DNA of 64,000 nt from Archilochus colubris (Eukaryota; Chordata; Aves; Apodiformes; Trochilidae): contig CM041083.1 in NCBI GenBank assembly GCA_023079485.1, positions 154,956,552-155,020,551 of the forward strand. Reading direction: 5' to 3'. The position numbers were made by a program, and so were the translations under genes. The notes under the pieces were generated by a model. That model saw only the letters and a list, made by a program, of their open reading frames with translations. It did not search any database and was not told where the DNA came from. Position 1 is the first letter of the stretch. The number at the start of each line of letters is the position of its first letter. This document shows positions 33,859-45,264 of this stretch, piece after piece.

Positions 33859-36800
33859 TTTTTTATTCTTTGTTATTCTGTTATCATATTCCACCTGCTC
33901 TTTTCCAAATTTTACACCACTTACTGCTATTCCCCTGCAAAATGTCTTAAATTGGAGGATATCTCTGTGCAAGTCCGGGTGGCAGTGGCCATTCTGTCTG
34001 TAATAGTGCTTCAGAACAACTAAGTCAATAGATTTTTTACAGTTCCAAGAATGAAAAAATGTTTCTGTATGTCTTATTGTGTCTTCAATGCAGAAATCAA
34101 AATTTATTCCTTTTATTGTCTGGAAGACTAGTCCAGATGAACACACAGAATTCATTTTGGGCCTAAATTAAAACAGCCTAATCTGATTTTTTTATCTAGT
34201 ATAAAACTGTTAGCCTTTAGGTCTGTTACATCCTAGTTGAAGCTAATAGTGACTATGTAAATAACAACTATGTGAAGAGTGATTAGAAGTAGGAATAGTC
34301 TCCAATTTCACTGGAACAGGAAAGCTACTGAAAGCATGTATGGAATGGTTTCTTTTTAACTATGTCAAGAAACCTGTCCTCCAATATTGTAATTTTTGTG
34401 TTCAATGGGTACAAAACAATTAAAATTAGGAATCCCATAAAAAAAGCAGATTTTCTCACAAGGCTATTCAAGTCAGCAAAAAATCTAAGAATAATGTCAT
34501 AAATTAATATCTAATTATGATTTTCTCATTTACTTGCATGACTAAATCCTACTAATACTATGAATCAAACTGTACCACCCCCTTCTACCTACATATAAAG
34601 ATAGGAGTGCTCCAAAATGCAGTTTTTATTTTCCTTTTTTCAGATACTAACCTTATTATATTATATTATATGATATTATTACATACGTATAAATATATGT
34701 ATATATTTAAATATATAGTATATATTAAACAAGAAGTTCTCAGGAGTTTTTATTTTTTTAACATAATATTCATTGGTGACTCGAAGATCAATAAAAAAAA
34801 ATAAGATAAAATTACCTTCTTTAATAAAAAGGTCCCCAAAAAAGAAGGTAAGAAGCTCTTATGGAATAGTTTTCCTAAAGGTAAAATGGATTTAGATGTT
34901 ATTTCTGGAGCAGTGTATCTCTATACCATTTTTAATAGTGGCTAGAGACATGCTAGTCGATACCTAACCTACTTTCTATAAAATAAATATGCCCCAGGAT
35001 ACTACTTATGCATAAGTATAACCTGAATTTCGCCATCATGATGGCTCTTTATTTCAGCAAAGTGGCTGTGTTTTAATGATTGCAAATTGTTCCCTAACAA
35101 GAGATATTTTTGTGCAACCTGTTCTCACATCACTTTAGCCAGAGAAAATGTTGAACTCATAGATGTTTCATCTGGTGTTGTTTTGAGCATTACCATTTGG
35201 CATGATTCTGTTCTAGCAAAGTCCAGCTATGGAGATAGAGGGACCGTTAGAGTTATTCTCTGATAGAAATAAGATTTTTCACAAGCTGTCCAAAATTGAA
35301 ACATTTGCAAGGCTTGATGGCAAAGTTCTACCAGAGAAATGGCATTTAATGTTATTGAGCAGTCCTAATGGGAATGTGTTAAGTAGTACACAGAACAAAG
35401 ATTTATTTCATCATCATTCTTCTCAAGTGTTGCTAGGTGAATCTGGCAGCAAAAGATTCAGTTTCAGGTTGTGATACTTTCATAGGTCTAAAGATAGGTG
35501 TCTACAAGTGAGCAGGTTTTCAATTTCCCAGTTTAGTTCCTGAGGATTTTGTGTGTTCAGCTGGAAGAGGCTGGTGAGGCATCTTGGCCATTTAGACAAA
35601 ATGGTCAGCTGAGCTCTCATTAGACTCCACGCTGTACATTGACCAGAAAAACAACTCCAGGTTAGATATTAAACTCACCCCTATGTACAGCAGCCTTAAC
35701 TTAGTAGCTAACAGATAAGTCACCAATGTAGTTGAAGCTTCTCTAGGACACCCTATCTGTACTGCAGATGCTGCTTAAGAGAGCATAGGTCTTCTTTTGA
35801 CTCTTTGTCCTAACTACTGGTAGGTACACAGACCAACAGAAGTTACTAGAGGCTGGTAAAAGACATCTGCCTTTCAGGAGTGGCTGGTGAAGATGATGTG
35901 GAAGGCTCTGAGATGTTACAAATGGCACTGTTTGCCTTTTAAGTAGCTTAATTTATACCAGCATGCTGACAGTTGAATTTTAAGTGCTTTAATTTCAAAC
36001 TATTTCCCACTTCTAACATAAAAGAATAATAGCCTTCCTGTTTTAAGCTTAATTTATTTTTTTATTCAGTTTATTTTTAATTATTTCAAATATTCTTTAA
36101 TGCTTGCTTTTACTTTTTAAATTACATAAAATTACTTCATCTTTCTAAGTGACACATGGAAAATATATTCTTAAGCTCATATAGTTATTAAGCATGCACA
36201 AACACACATGTAAAACATCACACTGGTCACTTTCTTGTTTTGTCCTGTCTTGTTTTGATTCTGTATTCATTATACTTACTGGAAAATACTTAATACTATA
36301 TTAGAAAATGAAGACATAAATGAAATCCATGTTTCCTGTAGGCCATGTGCTTTCTTTACAGTATTAATTGATGGATCAAACCTTGAACTCTAACCCTCAA
36401 GAGGCATTTATATCTTAGGAACACATGCAACTTTATGTTGCCAGAATAAATTCTGAATGCGTGACAGTAAACACAGAACTAACTCAGCTGAAACACTGAA
36501 CTGAAGTGTCATAAGTGGCTCTACTACTTCTCTAAAGTTACAGAGAACTCTTAAATACAAAACAAGATGCTGAAGGCTTTTTTTTTTTATGTTCACTGTG
36601 CCTTTGATAGTTGCTGGTGTGTAAGAAAAAAACCAATGAGCAGCTATTAGTTTTTGGGTTTTGCACTGTTTTTAAATTACTACTCATTCTATAAGAGAAC
36701 TAAAAGTGTTCTTATTAGCTAATGAAGGATTTTTTTAGAGATGGTAAATGTTTTTTATTAGACTGAGTATAGTAGCAGAATAAAAAAAAACAACAAGCTT

Positions 36801-39009
36801 TTTGGGCATACAATCCCTTCTTCAGGATTAAAATAGAAACAGAAGCCTTCAAGCTAAATAATAGGTAAGAATAATTGCTCTGGGCTTAACTTCATTATGT
36901 TAATCATTTAGACAACCTGAAAAAACAGGCATCTAGCACTGGTGGAGCTGAGGGAGATGTGGGTGAGATTTCTAGTTCCTGCAGGAAAGACAGAGGCAGT
37001 TAATTATTACTTTTAGTGTAGTGAAGAGGAGGATGAAGGTCAGGCAAAATCAGTATGCTTCCAAACTGATATTTCTACTGAGTGCAAATGTTACTAGCAA
37101 TTAGAACTATAATTTAGCTTGCAGGGTTGTCTTCTGTTTGAATCAGGATTTGAAGGATAGAGGATGAGGTCTCCTAAATGTAATTATTTGAAATTCCTGT
37201 TTGATTTGCTTGATTTCAGCATCAGCCATTCCATTAAAGCATTTGACATATGGAATTAAGTATAAAACAAGGGCATAGATGTGTGTGATCTGTGAATTTT
37301 GTTCTGCTCATGTGGTGGGTGAGTTGAAGGAGTAGGCAACAGAAAAGTGTGAGAGAACTCCTCTTGAACAAGCATCAGAGATTTAAAAAAATCTAGGAGA
37401 AGAAAAAAATTTTGTTAGAGGATATTGTTTCATACATGTCAGACAGACTGCACTAGGAAACTATTTCTTTGGTCTACTTCTGGGATTTCAGGATGTGGGT
37501 TAAATAAATAAAATAACCTATGGCTGAGATTTCTGCAGACAAAACATAACTTACATTTCAAGTGAGATCCAGAGTTCAGAATAGCACTTGAGGTCTGCAG
37601 TAAACACAACTGCAGTTTTATAACCCTCAAAATATGTGTCATTATCCTTCATCCTACTGTCATTTTTTCAGGCCCTCCCCTTCTATCATATTTAAGTATA
37701 AACTACTTCAGAAGCTGCTATGATCTACTTTTAAAAGCTGATCGATAAATCCATTGGTTGTATTGCACTTGTTTCTATCACCTTCATTTTCCAAATGGGT
37801 AAATGAATTTATTTGGGTTTTTTGACATCTTTTTCTGACTTCAAGTCTTAGTGAAGGCTCATAAGGAGTTCACTGGCATGACTTTGCCACCACCAGCAAG
37901 CTACCAGAAGGTCTCAACTACTGTTCAGGACACTTCATCATTGTAGCCACGGTTATAATGTTTAAGCTATCTTCATGTGCCATTGGACAGACCAGTATTG
38001 CATGGTTTTAATGTCTGTACCTTCTCTCTTTCTTGATATCTTTTGTCTCACAGTGAAGCTTTAAATAAATTTGGGACCTGGTTATTTTTTTCCAATTTCA
38101 TACAGCTTACTCCAGGTCATATATACTAAAATAGATTTTGAGACTCATGACTAAATATTATGGGAAGTAATCGGAATGATGCTATTACTGGAAGTTGCTG
38201 ACACATAAGTCTTTGGAGAGTTTCTTCTGATTTCCTGAAGATTTTTATCACTGAAAGCATCCTTGAAGACTTAATGAGAAAGTTTAAAATATTTCATGGG
38301 AAGCCTGTAAAAAAATGAAGAGTAGTATTAAAACTGTCACATAATTGCATCTGTACACTTTCTAAATGCTTTCTAAAGTCTATGGTTATTTGTGCCTTAT
38401 TAATAAATGCCTCATATTCCTTAATATCATCTGACATATATGTAGCAGCTAGTCTGATAGACTTTCAAGTGAAGGCAAGATGAGGGGGAAAAGGAAGCCC
38501 CAGATCTTGAAGAAAATGGTGGAACTTATTTTGTTGTATGCTCTGTCCAAAAGACAGAATATCAAAGAAAGCTTACACACCAAGTAAATGCCTGAATGTT
38601 TAATATTACTTTATTATTATGGTTATGTCTTGTTTTGCTGATTTTTGTTTCTTTTTTACTCCCTAATGAGTAATTTCTGATATTTTATGTGCATAAATAC
38701 ACATAAAGTTTTCACATGTCAGTCATCCATTTGTTGTTTGGAAACAATTTTAGAAAATGATCACATTGAGGAGAGATCCCAATTGAGATGCTTGGTATTG
38801 CTGCTAGTTTAATACATAACAGAATGAAACTGATTTGTCAAAATAAATTGGTGGGTTTTGAGAGGCAATGGGGTAGAAATTTTAATTTCCTAAAATGACA
38901 GGTATTATTTGCTGCCCACTTGAAGTTGATGCTTGACATATAAGGACTAGTGAATCATGATAAGCCTATGAATACCACTTGATTATTTAGTATTAATTGT
39001 GGAAATAAA
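33859..39009. other. Unique AT-rich sequence
   Basis: About 5 kb with no recognised repeat family or exon. AT microsatellite at 34656-34728. The frame at 35229-35474 (M-E-I-E-G-P-L-E-L-F start) is the most protein-like but has no known domain. Frames at 33718-34155 and 37439-37642 look like chance. Confidence 0.45.
34656..34728. repeat. AT-rich microsatellite
   Basis: Repeated TATAT/ATATAT units. Confidence 0.8.
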
Positions 39010-39656
39010 CTAAGTTTGTGAATAATACCTTTATTTGCTTTCTCTGAGTAAATCCAAGAATAAATTAAGCTCCTTATTAATACCTCAGTCATAGTCGTTC
39101 AGTAGTAGCAGAGGAAAAAATTACAAAATACTTCCAACTTTCTTTAATTCCCCTCTACCCTGCAAATAACAACTATACATTTTTGCTGTACCAAAAATAG
39201 TGACAATTAGTCTTGTCATACAAAACTATTTAACATTGTTGACTTTTCTATTGTGCAGCTGAAAATTACACTAAATAACAGCATTCACCTGTTTCAAAAG
39301 TGCCAGACCACACTGTGAACATGAGGTAGCTTTTCATTCTCTGCAATGCATTCTGAAAGAGGAAAATTTATCTTGGGAATGTGCTGAATAGTTCTAAATA
39401 ATTTAGGTAGCTGCAAGTTGGAATATATCTGTCAGATAAAAAGCAAAGCTTACAGGATTTTTTCCCTTATGTGTCAGTGCTTAAATTCTGGTAGGAAGTG
39501 GCATATAGCTGATGATGGTCTCAGACCTGGAACAGTTACTGTCATCATAATACCAGTACTTAATTTGACCACAATCATCTAAGTAGCCACCTGTAGCTAC
39601 ATAAAGTACCCCATCAGTCCCTCTTCTGATTGTCAAGCAGTCTTGACACCTGGACT
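39010..39656 (-). CDS. Candidate terminal exon of an unidentified cysteine-rich protein gene
   Basis: I do not recognise the gene. On the minus strand, a pyrimidine tract ending TGTTTTTAACAG (acceptor at 39657-39658) opens directly into a frame of about 55 codons that stops at 39481-39483 (TAA). The peptide begins S-R-C-Q-D-C-L-T-I-R-R-G, continues G-V-L-Y-V-A-T-G-G-Y-L-D-D-C-G and K-Y-W-Y-Y-D-D-S-N-C, and ends M-P-L-P-T-R-I. Four cysteines and the glycine/aromatic pattern are unlike AT-driven chance frames nearby and suggest a secreted, disulphide-bonded domain. An AATAAA lies 450 bp downstream (39030-39035 on the plus map), giving a plausible 3' UTR. Coding would be 39481-39656; the rest is inferred UTR. 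A lipocalin-type or other small extracellular fold is a guess. No upstream exons were found, so it could also be a lone exon relic. Confidence 0.42.
39030..39035 (-). terminator. Candidate poly(A) signal AATAAA
   Basis: TTTATT on the plus strand, about 445 bp beyond the stop of the candidate terminal exon on the minus strand. Such hexamers are common in AT-rich DNA. Confidence 0.3.
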
Positions 39657-39659
39657 CTG

Positions 39660-40046
39660 TTAAAAACAAGACATTTGGTTTACCATTTATCCAAATTGCA
39701 GATAGCAGTGATCAAGCTCTCAGGGCTGGCCAGAAAGTAAAAAAAGCTCCAGTCACCTGACTTGCATATCTTGTCGTCTTACTCTTTTTCTCTACCATCC
39801 TTTTTTGTTGCCCTTGTACCTCCTTTTCTTCTTTCAAACCTCCTCCAAATAAACAACCTGTCCTAATTGCATTTCCACCCTTGGTCTCAATTTTGTTTCA
39901 TCTGCTCCCAGTCTTGGTAGTTCTTATACTGCAACCTGGGTCATATTTGCCTCATTTCTCAGGTAGAGTTGTCAAGGTATAGGTGTTCTTACAGAACGCC
40001 ACTTTCTCAAATGTCCCAATGATCCCTTATAGCTGCCTGTTGCCTC
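39660..40046. other. Unique sequence upstream of the candidate exon
   Basis: If the terminal exon is real, this is intron on the minus strand. Nothing else was recognised. Confidence 0.45.
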
Positions 40047-40081
40047 ATAGAATCATAGAATGGTTAGGGTTCAAAGGAACC

Positions 40082-40627
40082 TTAAAATTCATCAAGATAC
40101 AGCCCAGCTCCCACTAGACCAGGTTGCAAAAGGCTTCCATCCAATCTGACCTTGAACACTTCCAGGGAGGGGGCATCAACAACCTCCCTCAGCAACTTAT
40201 TCCAGTATCTCACTACCCTCATAGTGAATAATTTTTTCCTAATATCTAACCTAAATCTACCCTCTTTCAGTTTAAAATCTTTATGCTTTGTCTTGTCACT
40301 ACCCCCTCTAGTGAAAACTCTCCTCCCAGCTTTCCCATAGGCCCCCTTCTTGTACTGGAAGGCTGCTAGAGGGTCTCCCTGGGGTATTCTCTTCCTCAGG
40401 CTGAATAGCCCCACCTCTCTCAGCTTAGCTTCATAGGAGAGGTGCTCAAGCCCTCTCATTATCTTTGTGACCCTTCTCTGGACCCTGTCCAACAGGTCTC
40501 TATCTTTCCGTACTGGAAGTTCCAAACCTATAAACAATATTCCAGGTGTGATCTCACCAGAACAGGGTAGAGGGGCAGAATTCACTTTCCTCACCTTGCT
40601 GGCCATATTTCTTTTGATGGGATACAA
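40082..40627 (-). pseudogene. CR1 ORF2 C-terminal remnant
   Basis: A 181-codon frame, almost all of it CR1 ORF2 C-terminus: GLEHLSYEAKLREVGLFSLR, then F-Q-Y-K-K-G-A-Y-G-K-A-G, RFRLDIRKKLFTMRVVRYWN, and the K-L-L-R-E-V-V-D-A-P-S-L-E-V-F-K-V-R-L-D-G tail. It lacks the RT catalytic core. The ATG lies at the junction with ORF1-derived sequence and is not a native start. The long uninterrupted frame shows the copy is younger than the other CR1 fragments here. Confidence 0.85.
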
Positions 40628-40775
40628 TCAGTCTCTCTACTGTCTCCTGCATCTTATCTATGAGCTGCAGATCATTCACCTGCTCACAGTTTATGCAAGC
40701 AGGCTTCCCCTTTACCTCAGGCACATAAGAATGGTGCAGGCAGCTACCACTGAGGTCTGACCAGCAGCAATGCAT
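40622..40775 (-). pseudogene. CR1 ORF1 N-terminal remnant
   Basis: The frame starting at 40775 has a C-x2-C (A-C-I-N-C-E-Q-V) followed by heptad-like L-Q-L-I-D-K-M-Q-E-T-V-E-R-L-I. In CR1 ORF1 a cysteine motif and coiled coil stand at the N-terminus and serve nucleic-acid binding and self-association. Only about 50 codons remain before the frame runs out of phase into ORF2 3' sequence at the deletion junction. Confidence 0.6.
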
Positions 40776-41105
40776 CTCAGGAGCTCCCTTTGTGTGGACA
40801 CATTCGCCACTCCCCAGGTGGAGAGCTCAGATCCCCTAGCCAGAACTGCAAACCCAGACTTCCTTCTGGTAACCACAACCTGGATTCCTGTACCCTTCCT
40901 GAGCAAACTGCTGCACAATCTGCCACACCACACCTTTGTCCCATGCCCTACTTTGCCCATTCTGTTTGCTGCAGTCCCAGTTGATGACACTCCCCAGGGC
41001 CACTTCTGTGGGAGTGGGATCCAGAAAGCTCTGCAGCCCTCTGATGAGCTGCTTACCTCTGGTACTTTCCAGACTTGTTGCCAGCTCCAGCAACAAGTGG
41101 ATGAT

Positions 41106-41742
41106 TTTTGTATTTCTATTAAATATTTTATTCTACTATGTATTGTAATATTTTATTATAACATATATATTTGTTATAATTTATTTTATTACTTTTATAT
41201 AATATTTTAATATTATATTTATTGGTTTTGTGACATTGTGATTATTCTTATTACACCATTACACCATACATACATAGTGGTTCAGCTGTTTCTCATATTC
41301 TTCTCCCCTAGCCACTTGTGCAGGCTCTCAGATCCTCATGCTGTGATTTGTCATGTCCAGCAATTTCTCATGCCATGTCTAGTTTTTTTTTCTGCAGCTG
41401 TGTTACAAATTCAGACTGTGTTAAAGAAGATACACTGTGTTTATACTGAATGGAAAACAAGTGATTAGCAAATTAGTAAAACTTATTCACCCCATTCACT
41501 CAAAAAGTGGAAGTTGTTTATCATTATAGGGACTCTAAAATTCCTCTCACATTTTGAGATTATTAAAATAAAAATGAAACCAAATTCATAATGGGCTACA
41601 GTCAGATTCTTGTGACACTTCATGTATTTTAGACTGCTGAAGTTGCTTCATTCTTTCTTATCCTCATAGAAATGAGCTTTTTTCTCAAGTATCAGTTGAT
41701 GCTACCACTTTCTTTGCCAGCCTTTGTTAACATAAGGAACAT
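41106..41742. other. AT-rich sequence
   Basis: Very AT-rich TATA/TTTATT tract at about 41115-41225; nothing else was recognised. Confidence 0.5.
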
Positions 41743-41823
41743 TTTAAGAGCAACAAGGCTGGTGAAGGGATCCAGCACAAGTCCTATGAGGAAGGGATGA
41801 AGGAGCTCAGGTTATTTAGCGTG
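41743..41823 (+). mobile_element. Short CR1 ORF2 fragment
   Basis: Reads R-A-T-R-L-V-K-G-S-S-T-S-P-M-R-K-G-style remnants: AGAGCAACAAGGCTGGTGAAGG and GATGAAGGAGCTCAGGTTATTTAGC match the RAT(K/R)-G-LE-H / LKELRLF region of CR1. Only about 80 bp is left. Confidence 0.6.
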
Positions 41824-42404
41824 GATAACACGCTGTATAACATTTATACTCTGACAATTAGATGGGATTTTTAACCCACCTGTGTTATTGACATATAGCC
41901 TGTCCTGGTGCATTTTGAAAGTTCCTGTGTTCATCCCCACACGGAAAGAGTGTTTGAAATATAACTCTGTTGTTAATAATATAATTGTGTTTCCATTCTA
42001 AATATCTACATATTTATTCTATTCCTTCTTTGAAAATAAAAAAAAGGAGACCAGCCTGAAATATTTTTTTTCTCTACCTGTTAGCACATAAAATTTTATT
42101 TGTCAAAAAATTTAAATTCCAATTTGTCCTTCTGTAGCCTATAAATGGTAATTTTTCATATATTTCTTTTGGTTAGGCCAGCAGAATCAGATAATATCCT
42201 TTCAACACCACATAGTAATAGCTACATAATTGCCCAGATTTTTCAGACTCTACACTATCTTAAATATAACGTATTGCTTGCTTCCAAAAAAATATTTCAA
42301 ATTGTTACCAGAAAATATGCTGGTTGATTGATTTGTGTGTTCTCTTGTTTCAATGCAGAAAAAATAAGTGCTGCATTGAAAGAATTTTCAATAAACTATC
42401 TGGT
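41824..42404. other. Unique AT-rich sequence
   Basis: No feature was recognised between the short CR1 piece and the long CR1 copy. Confidence 0.5.
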
Positions 42405-42592
42405 TTTTCCATTAGTGACATCAGCTGATGTTATTTACCTAAACAAAGCCTTCAACACTCTCCCACATGACATCCTGGTCTCCAAGCTGATAAAACATGG
42501 GTTCAATGGATTGAAAACTTGGTAGATTAAGAACTGGCTTCATGGCTGCACCCAAAGAGTGACAGTCAATGGGTCCATGTCCAAGTGGAGGC

Positions 42593-42618
42593 CAGTGACA
42601 AGTGACAAGTGACAAGTC
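42593..42618 (+). repeat. Three-unit GTGACAA tandem repeat inside CR1
   Basis: Where the sister copy reads through the block once, here AGTGACA is repeated three times before CACTCAGGGATCAG. The extra bases break the RT reading frame. Confidence 0.8.
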
Positions 42619-42630
42619 ACTCAGGGATCA

Positions 42631-42882
42631 GTGTTGGGACAGGTCTTGTTTAACATCTTTGTTGGAGACATGGACGGTGGCATTGAGTGCACTCTCAGCA
42701 AGTTCAGCGATGACACCAAACTGTGTGGTGCAGCTGACACACTAGAGGGAAGGGATGCCACCCAGAGGGACCTTGACAAGATGGAGAAGTTTTGGATATT
42801 TTTGTTTTCCATATCTACCTTTCAACAAAGCCAAGTGCAAGATCTTGCATCTGGGTTGGGGCAATCCCAAACACCAATATAG
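42631..42882 (+). pseudogene. CR1 ORF2 reverse-transcriptase core fragment
   Basis: An 83-codon frame beginning within the [10 protein letters not shown] block and including [10 protein letters not shown], the RT active-site motif, then [13 protein letters not shown]. After the lysine the sequence departs from CR1 for about 35 bp (TTTGGATATTTTTGTTTTCC) where the family has a W-G-H-A-K-L-M-K helix, and returns at CAACAAAGCCAAGTGCAAGA in another frame. Upstream homology continues out of frame because of the 7-bp tandem expansion. The RT half that would complete the palm domain lies at 42421-42540 with its own stop. Confidence 0.88.
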
Positions 42883-42924
42883 GCTGGGCAGGGACTGGCT
42901 TGAGAGCAGCCCTGAGAAAAGGAC

Positions 42925-43119
42925 TTGTGGATGCTGGTGGATGAGAAGTTCAACATGAGCCATCAGAGTACACTTACAGCCCAGAAAGCCAAACATATCC
43001 TGGGCTACATTAAGAGAAATGTGGCCACCAGGTCGAGAGAGGTGATTCTTCCCCTCTACTCTGCTCTCATGAGACCCCACCTGTATTATTGTGTCCAGTT
43101 CTGGAGCCCCTATTACTAG
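42925..43119 (+). pseudogene. CR1 ORF2 fragment C-terminal to the RT core
   Basis: A 64-codon frame with M-W-M-L-V-D-E-K-F-N-M-S-H-Q-S-T, K-A-K-H-I-L-G-Y-I-K-R-N-V-A and L-Y-S-A-L-M-R-P-H-L-Y-Y-C-V-Q-F-W. It ends at a stop after S-P-Y-Y, at the same place as the stop after S-T-Y-F in the minus-strand copy at 8884, so that stop was probably already in the source element of both copies. Confidence 0.85.
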
Positions 43120-43612
43120 AAAGATATGGACATGCTGGAATGTATCCAGAGAAGGGCCACAAGGATGACTGGAGAGCTGGAGCACCTCTCTTATGAAGAC
43201 AGACTGAGAGAGTTGGGGTTATTCAGTCTGGAGAAGAGAAAAACTTGAGAAGACCTTACTGTGACCTTCCAGTACCTTACAAAAGGCCTTCCAGGCCTAC
43301 AGAAAAGCTGGTGAGGAACTCTTGAGGATCTCGGGTAGAGGTAGGACAAGGGGGAATGGACTAAAACTAAAGGTAGGTAGATTCAGATTAGACATTACAA
43401 AAACGTTTTTCACCATGAGAGTGGTGAGACACTGAAACAGGTTGCCCAGGGAGGTGGTTGAAACCCTATCCCCAGAAGACCAGGCTGGACAGGGCTCTGA
43501 GCAACCTGATCTATTGGGAGAAGTCCCTGCCCATGGGGAAGGGGTTGGACCTAGATGATCTTTAAGGTCTCTTGCAACCTTGAAAATTCTATGACTCTAT
43601 GATTATCGTAGC

Positions 43613-45264
43613 AATAAACATTATGGATATGGAAGAATATGTTGGCATTTTATTTTGAAAAGAACACAAAACCAAACCAACATTACAGTCTAGCATCCAG
43701 TTCATGAAATATTTTTCTTATCTTTTCATTATTTTTATCTGAAGTACCAAAACATGATGAAAAATTGACATGCTACTGGTGGAAATAATATACTTCTGCA
43801 GAAGTGAATACATTTTAAAGAGTTCTCAAAAAGTGACTGCATTTTAAAGGGCAGCATTTTCTTAACCTGAACAAAAGTCCTTGTGCTGTTCTATCTAAAG
43901 ATTATATCTTCAGGAAACTGAAAAATCTCCATTCATTCTCCATTGTTTATTTTACTATAACTTCATTTTAATTTTTTTTCTTTTTTTTCTCTTTTTTTCT
44001 TTTTTTCCCCTCTATCCTCTGCACTGGTAAAGCACAAAATGTAGGCTGTTGCTAGTCAGAGACATAAAGAAGAGTCAAAAGAGGCCAAAGATAACTTTTA
44101 TAAGGCTGATTTGATTTATTCATTACAGTCATTTTCCCATATGCTTTATTTTATGTTTGCTCTTTTCTTGTTCTTGCTTTCCATATGGCAGTTCCTCCTC
44201 CCAAAACCTGTTCCCCTCTTTTAGTAGCATCTGAGATTTTTGCAAGAGTGAATGAAAATGTGGGTCTGCAGTTAAGATACCTGTAATTATGAGACTGTGC
44301 TGTGAGGACTGGAACAGATGAGTAAACTGCTTATTTCACAGCCTAAATAATAATAAAGTAGATATTTATATATATTCCTATTCAGGTAACATACCAGATT
44401 ATAGTCTTCTCCATTCACATATATGGACAAGATGAAAATGCAGTCTGAAAATAGTTCATTTGTGGTAGTAAATGTACAACAAAGGTAGATATGGAAAACA
44501 AAAATATCCAGAAACATACTTTCACCCATCACTAAATCTAGTTCAAGTATGTCTTTCTTTCACCTGGGTGTAAAATGGCTATCATCTTCTTTGAATATCA
44601 AGACCTTTAGTTATTGCTTGACTTTCTGAAATTCCTGTTAGTTCTACTACTGCAGGTTTCTTATGTTGTATTTTCACATCTTCTATCAACCTGTTATTCT
44701 GCCTCAAAGACAGCAAAGTCTCTGCGAGACATCTCTACATGTAAATTACACCAATCATTTCCAGTATTTTACACCAACTCACATACACCTAAAATGTTCT
44801 TGTCCGACTTTGTGACTATCCCATTCATCCCATTTACCCTTCTATTTCTAGTTTCTTTTGCTTACACAATTTTTTTCAGTGTTAACTTATCATTAGTATT
44901 CCACAGTATGTTTGGAGTGTTTTTATACAAATATTGTGTCATCAGACCTCTGCCATCAACTTTTTCCATTAGAGAAAACCAAAATGAAACACTACATTTT
45001 TATTGAATGCTGCTTTGTAGCAGTTTTTTATATTTTATTTTTGAGTTGCTCCATGTGAGGTTCTATACAGCAGAATTCTCTTTGCCTCAAACTACAGGTG
45101 GCAAGTGGAATGTTGGATGCTGGTCTCCTGATGAGTACAAAGACTGGAATGTCAGATGAGAGGTCTCGTCCAGGAAAGCTGTCAGTGAGCTGTCTCCTGT
45201 AGAGACTGGCTAAGGAAGAAATGTTGAAGCGTAATTTCTGAAGTTTAAATCTACATAACATTGA
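43613..45264. other. Mostly unique sequence with a polypyrimidine tract
   Basis: A T/C-only tract lies at about 43971-44020. The T-rich frame 44614-45006 and the minus-strand frame 45028-45312 have no recognised domain; the second may lie in the upstream part of the LTR that follows. Confidence 0.4.
43971..44020 (+). repeat. Polypyrimidine (T/C) tract
   Basis: About 50 bases of almost pure T with C interruptions. Confidence 0.85.

Larger units (their letters stand above)
40047..41105 (-). mobile_element. Internally deleted CR1 LINE (5' end/ORF1 start joined to 3' end)
   Basis: 40047-40620 is the CR1 3' part: two ATTCTATG-type octamers at the very end (TCATAGAATCATAGAATGG), then a frame with the I-K-R-N-M-A-S-K start, ERVQ-type helix (DRVQRRVTKIMRGLEHLSYE) and RFRLDIRKKLFTMRVVRYWN. 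40622-41105 has the same orientation and reads as the 5' end: GC-richer leader, then an ORF1 start with K-P-A-C-I-N-C-E-Q-V-N-D-L-Q-L-I-D-K-M-Q-E-T-V-E-R-L, the C-x2-C plus coiled-coil beginning of CR1 ORF1. The RT and endonuclease in between, some 3 kb in a full element, are absent; the join is near 40621. The intact octamers suggest a fairly recent copy. Confidence 0.72.
42405..43612 (+). mobile_element. CR1 LINE, 5'-truncated, about 1.2 kb
   Basis: In order: the V-I-Y-L-N-K-A-F-N-T-L-P-H-D block, the wording of the GVPQGSVLG region disrupted by a 7-bp tandem expansion, [13 protein letters not shown] and [10 protein letters not shown], the C-K-I-L-H-L-G block, P-L-Y-S-A-L-M-R-P-H-L-Y-Y-C-V-Q-F-W, and the LPREVV region. 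It ends with ATTCTATGACTCTATGATTAT at 43612, the CR1 octamer tail. Frameshifts and stops kill it. Its RT residues match the 8.4-kb copy almost word for word, so the two belong to one subfamily. Confidence 0.95.

Noticed and set aside
40770..41210. 146-codon plus-strand frame
   Set aside because: Antisense to the CR1 5'-leader/ORF1 segment; ends in an AT tract giving I/Y/F runs.
44614..45006. 130-codon frame with hydrophobic runs resembling a membrane protein
   Set aside because: T-rich DNA yields F/L/S/V-rich frames; no start context, homology or conserved pattern.
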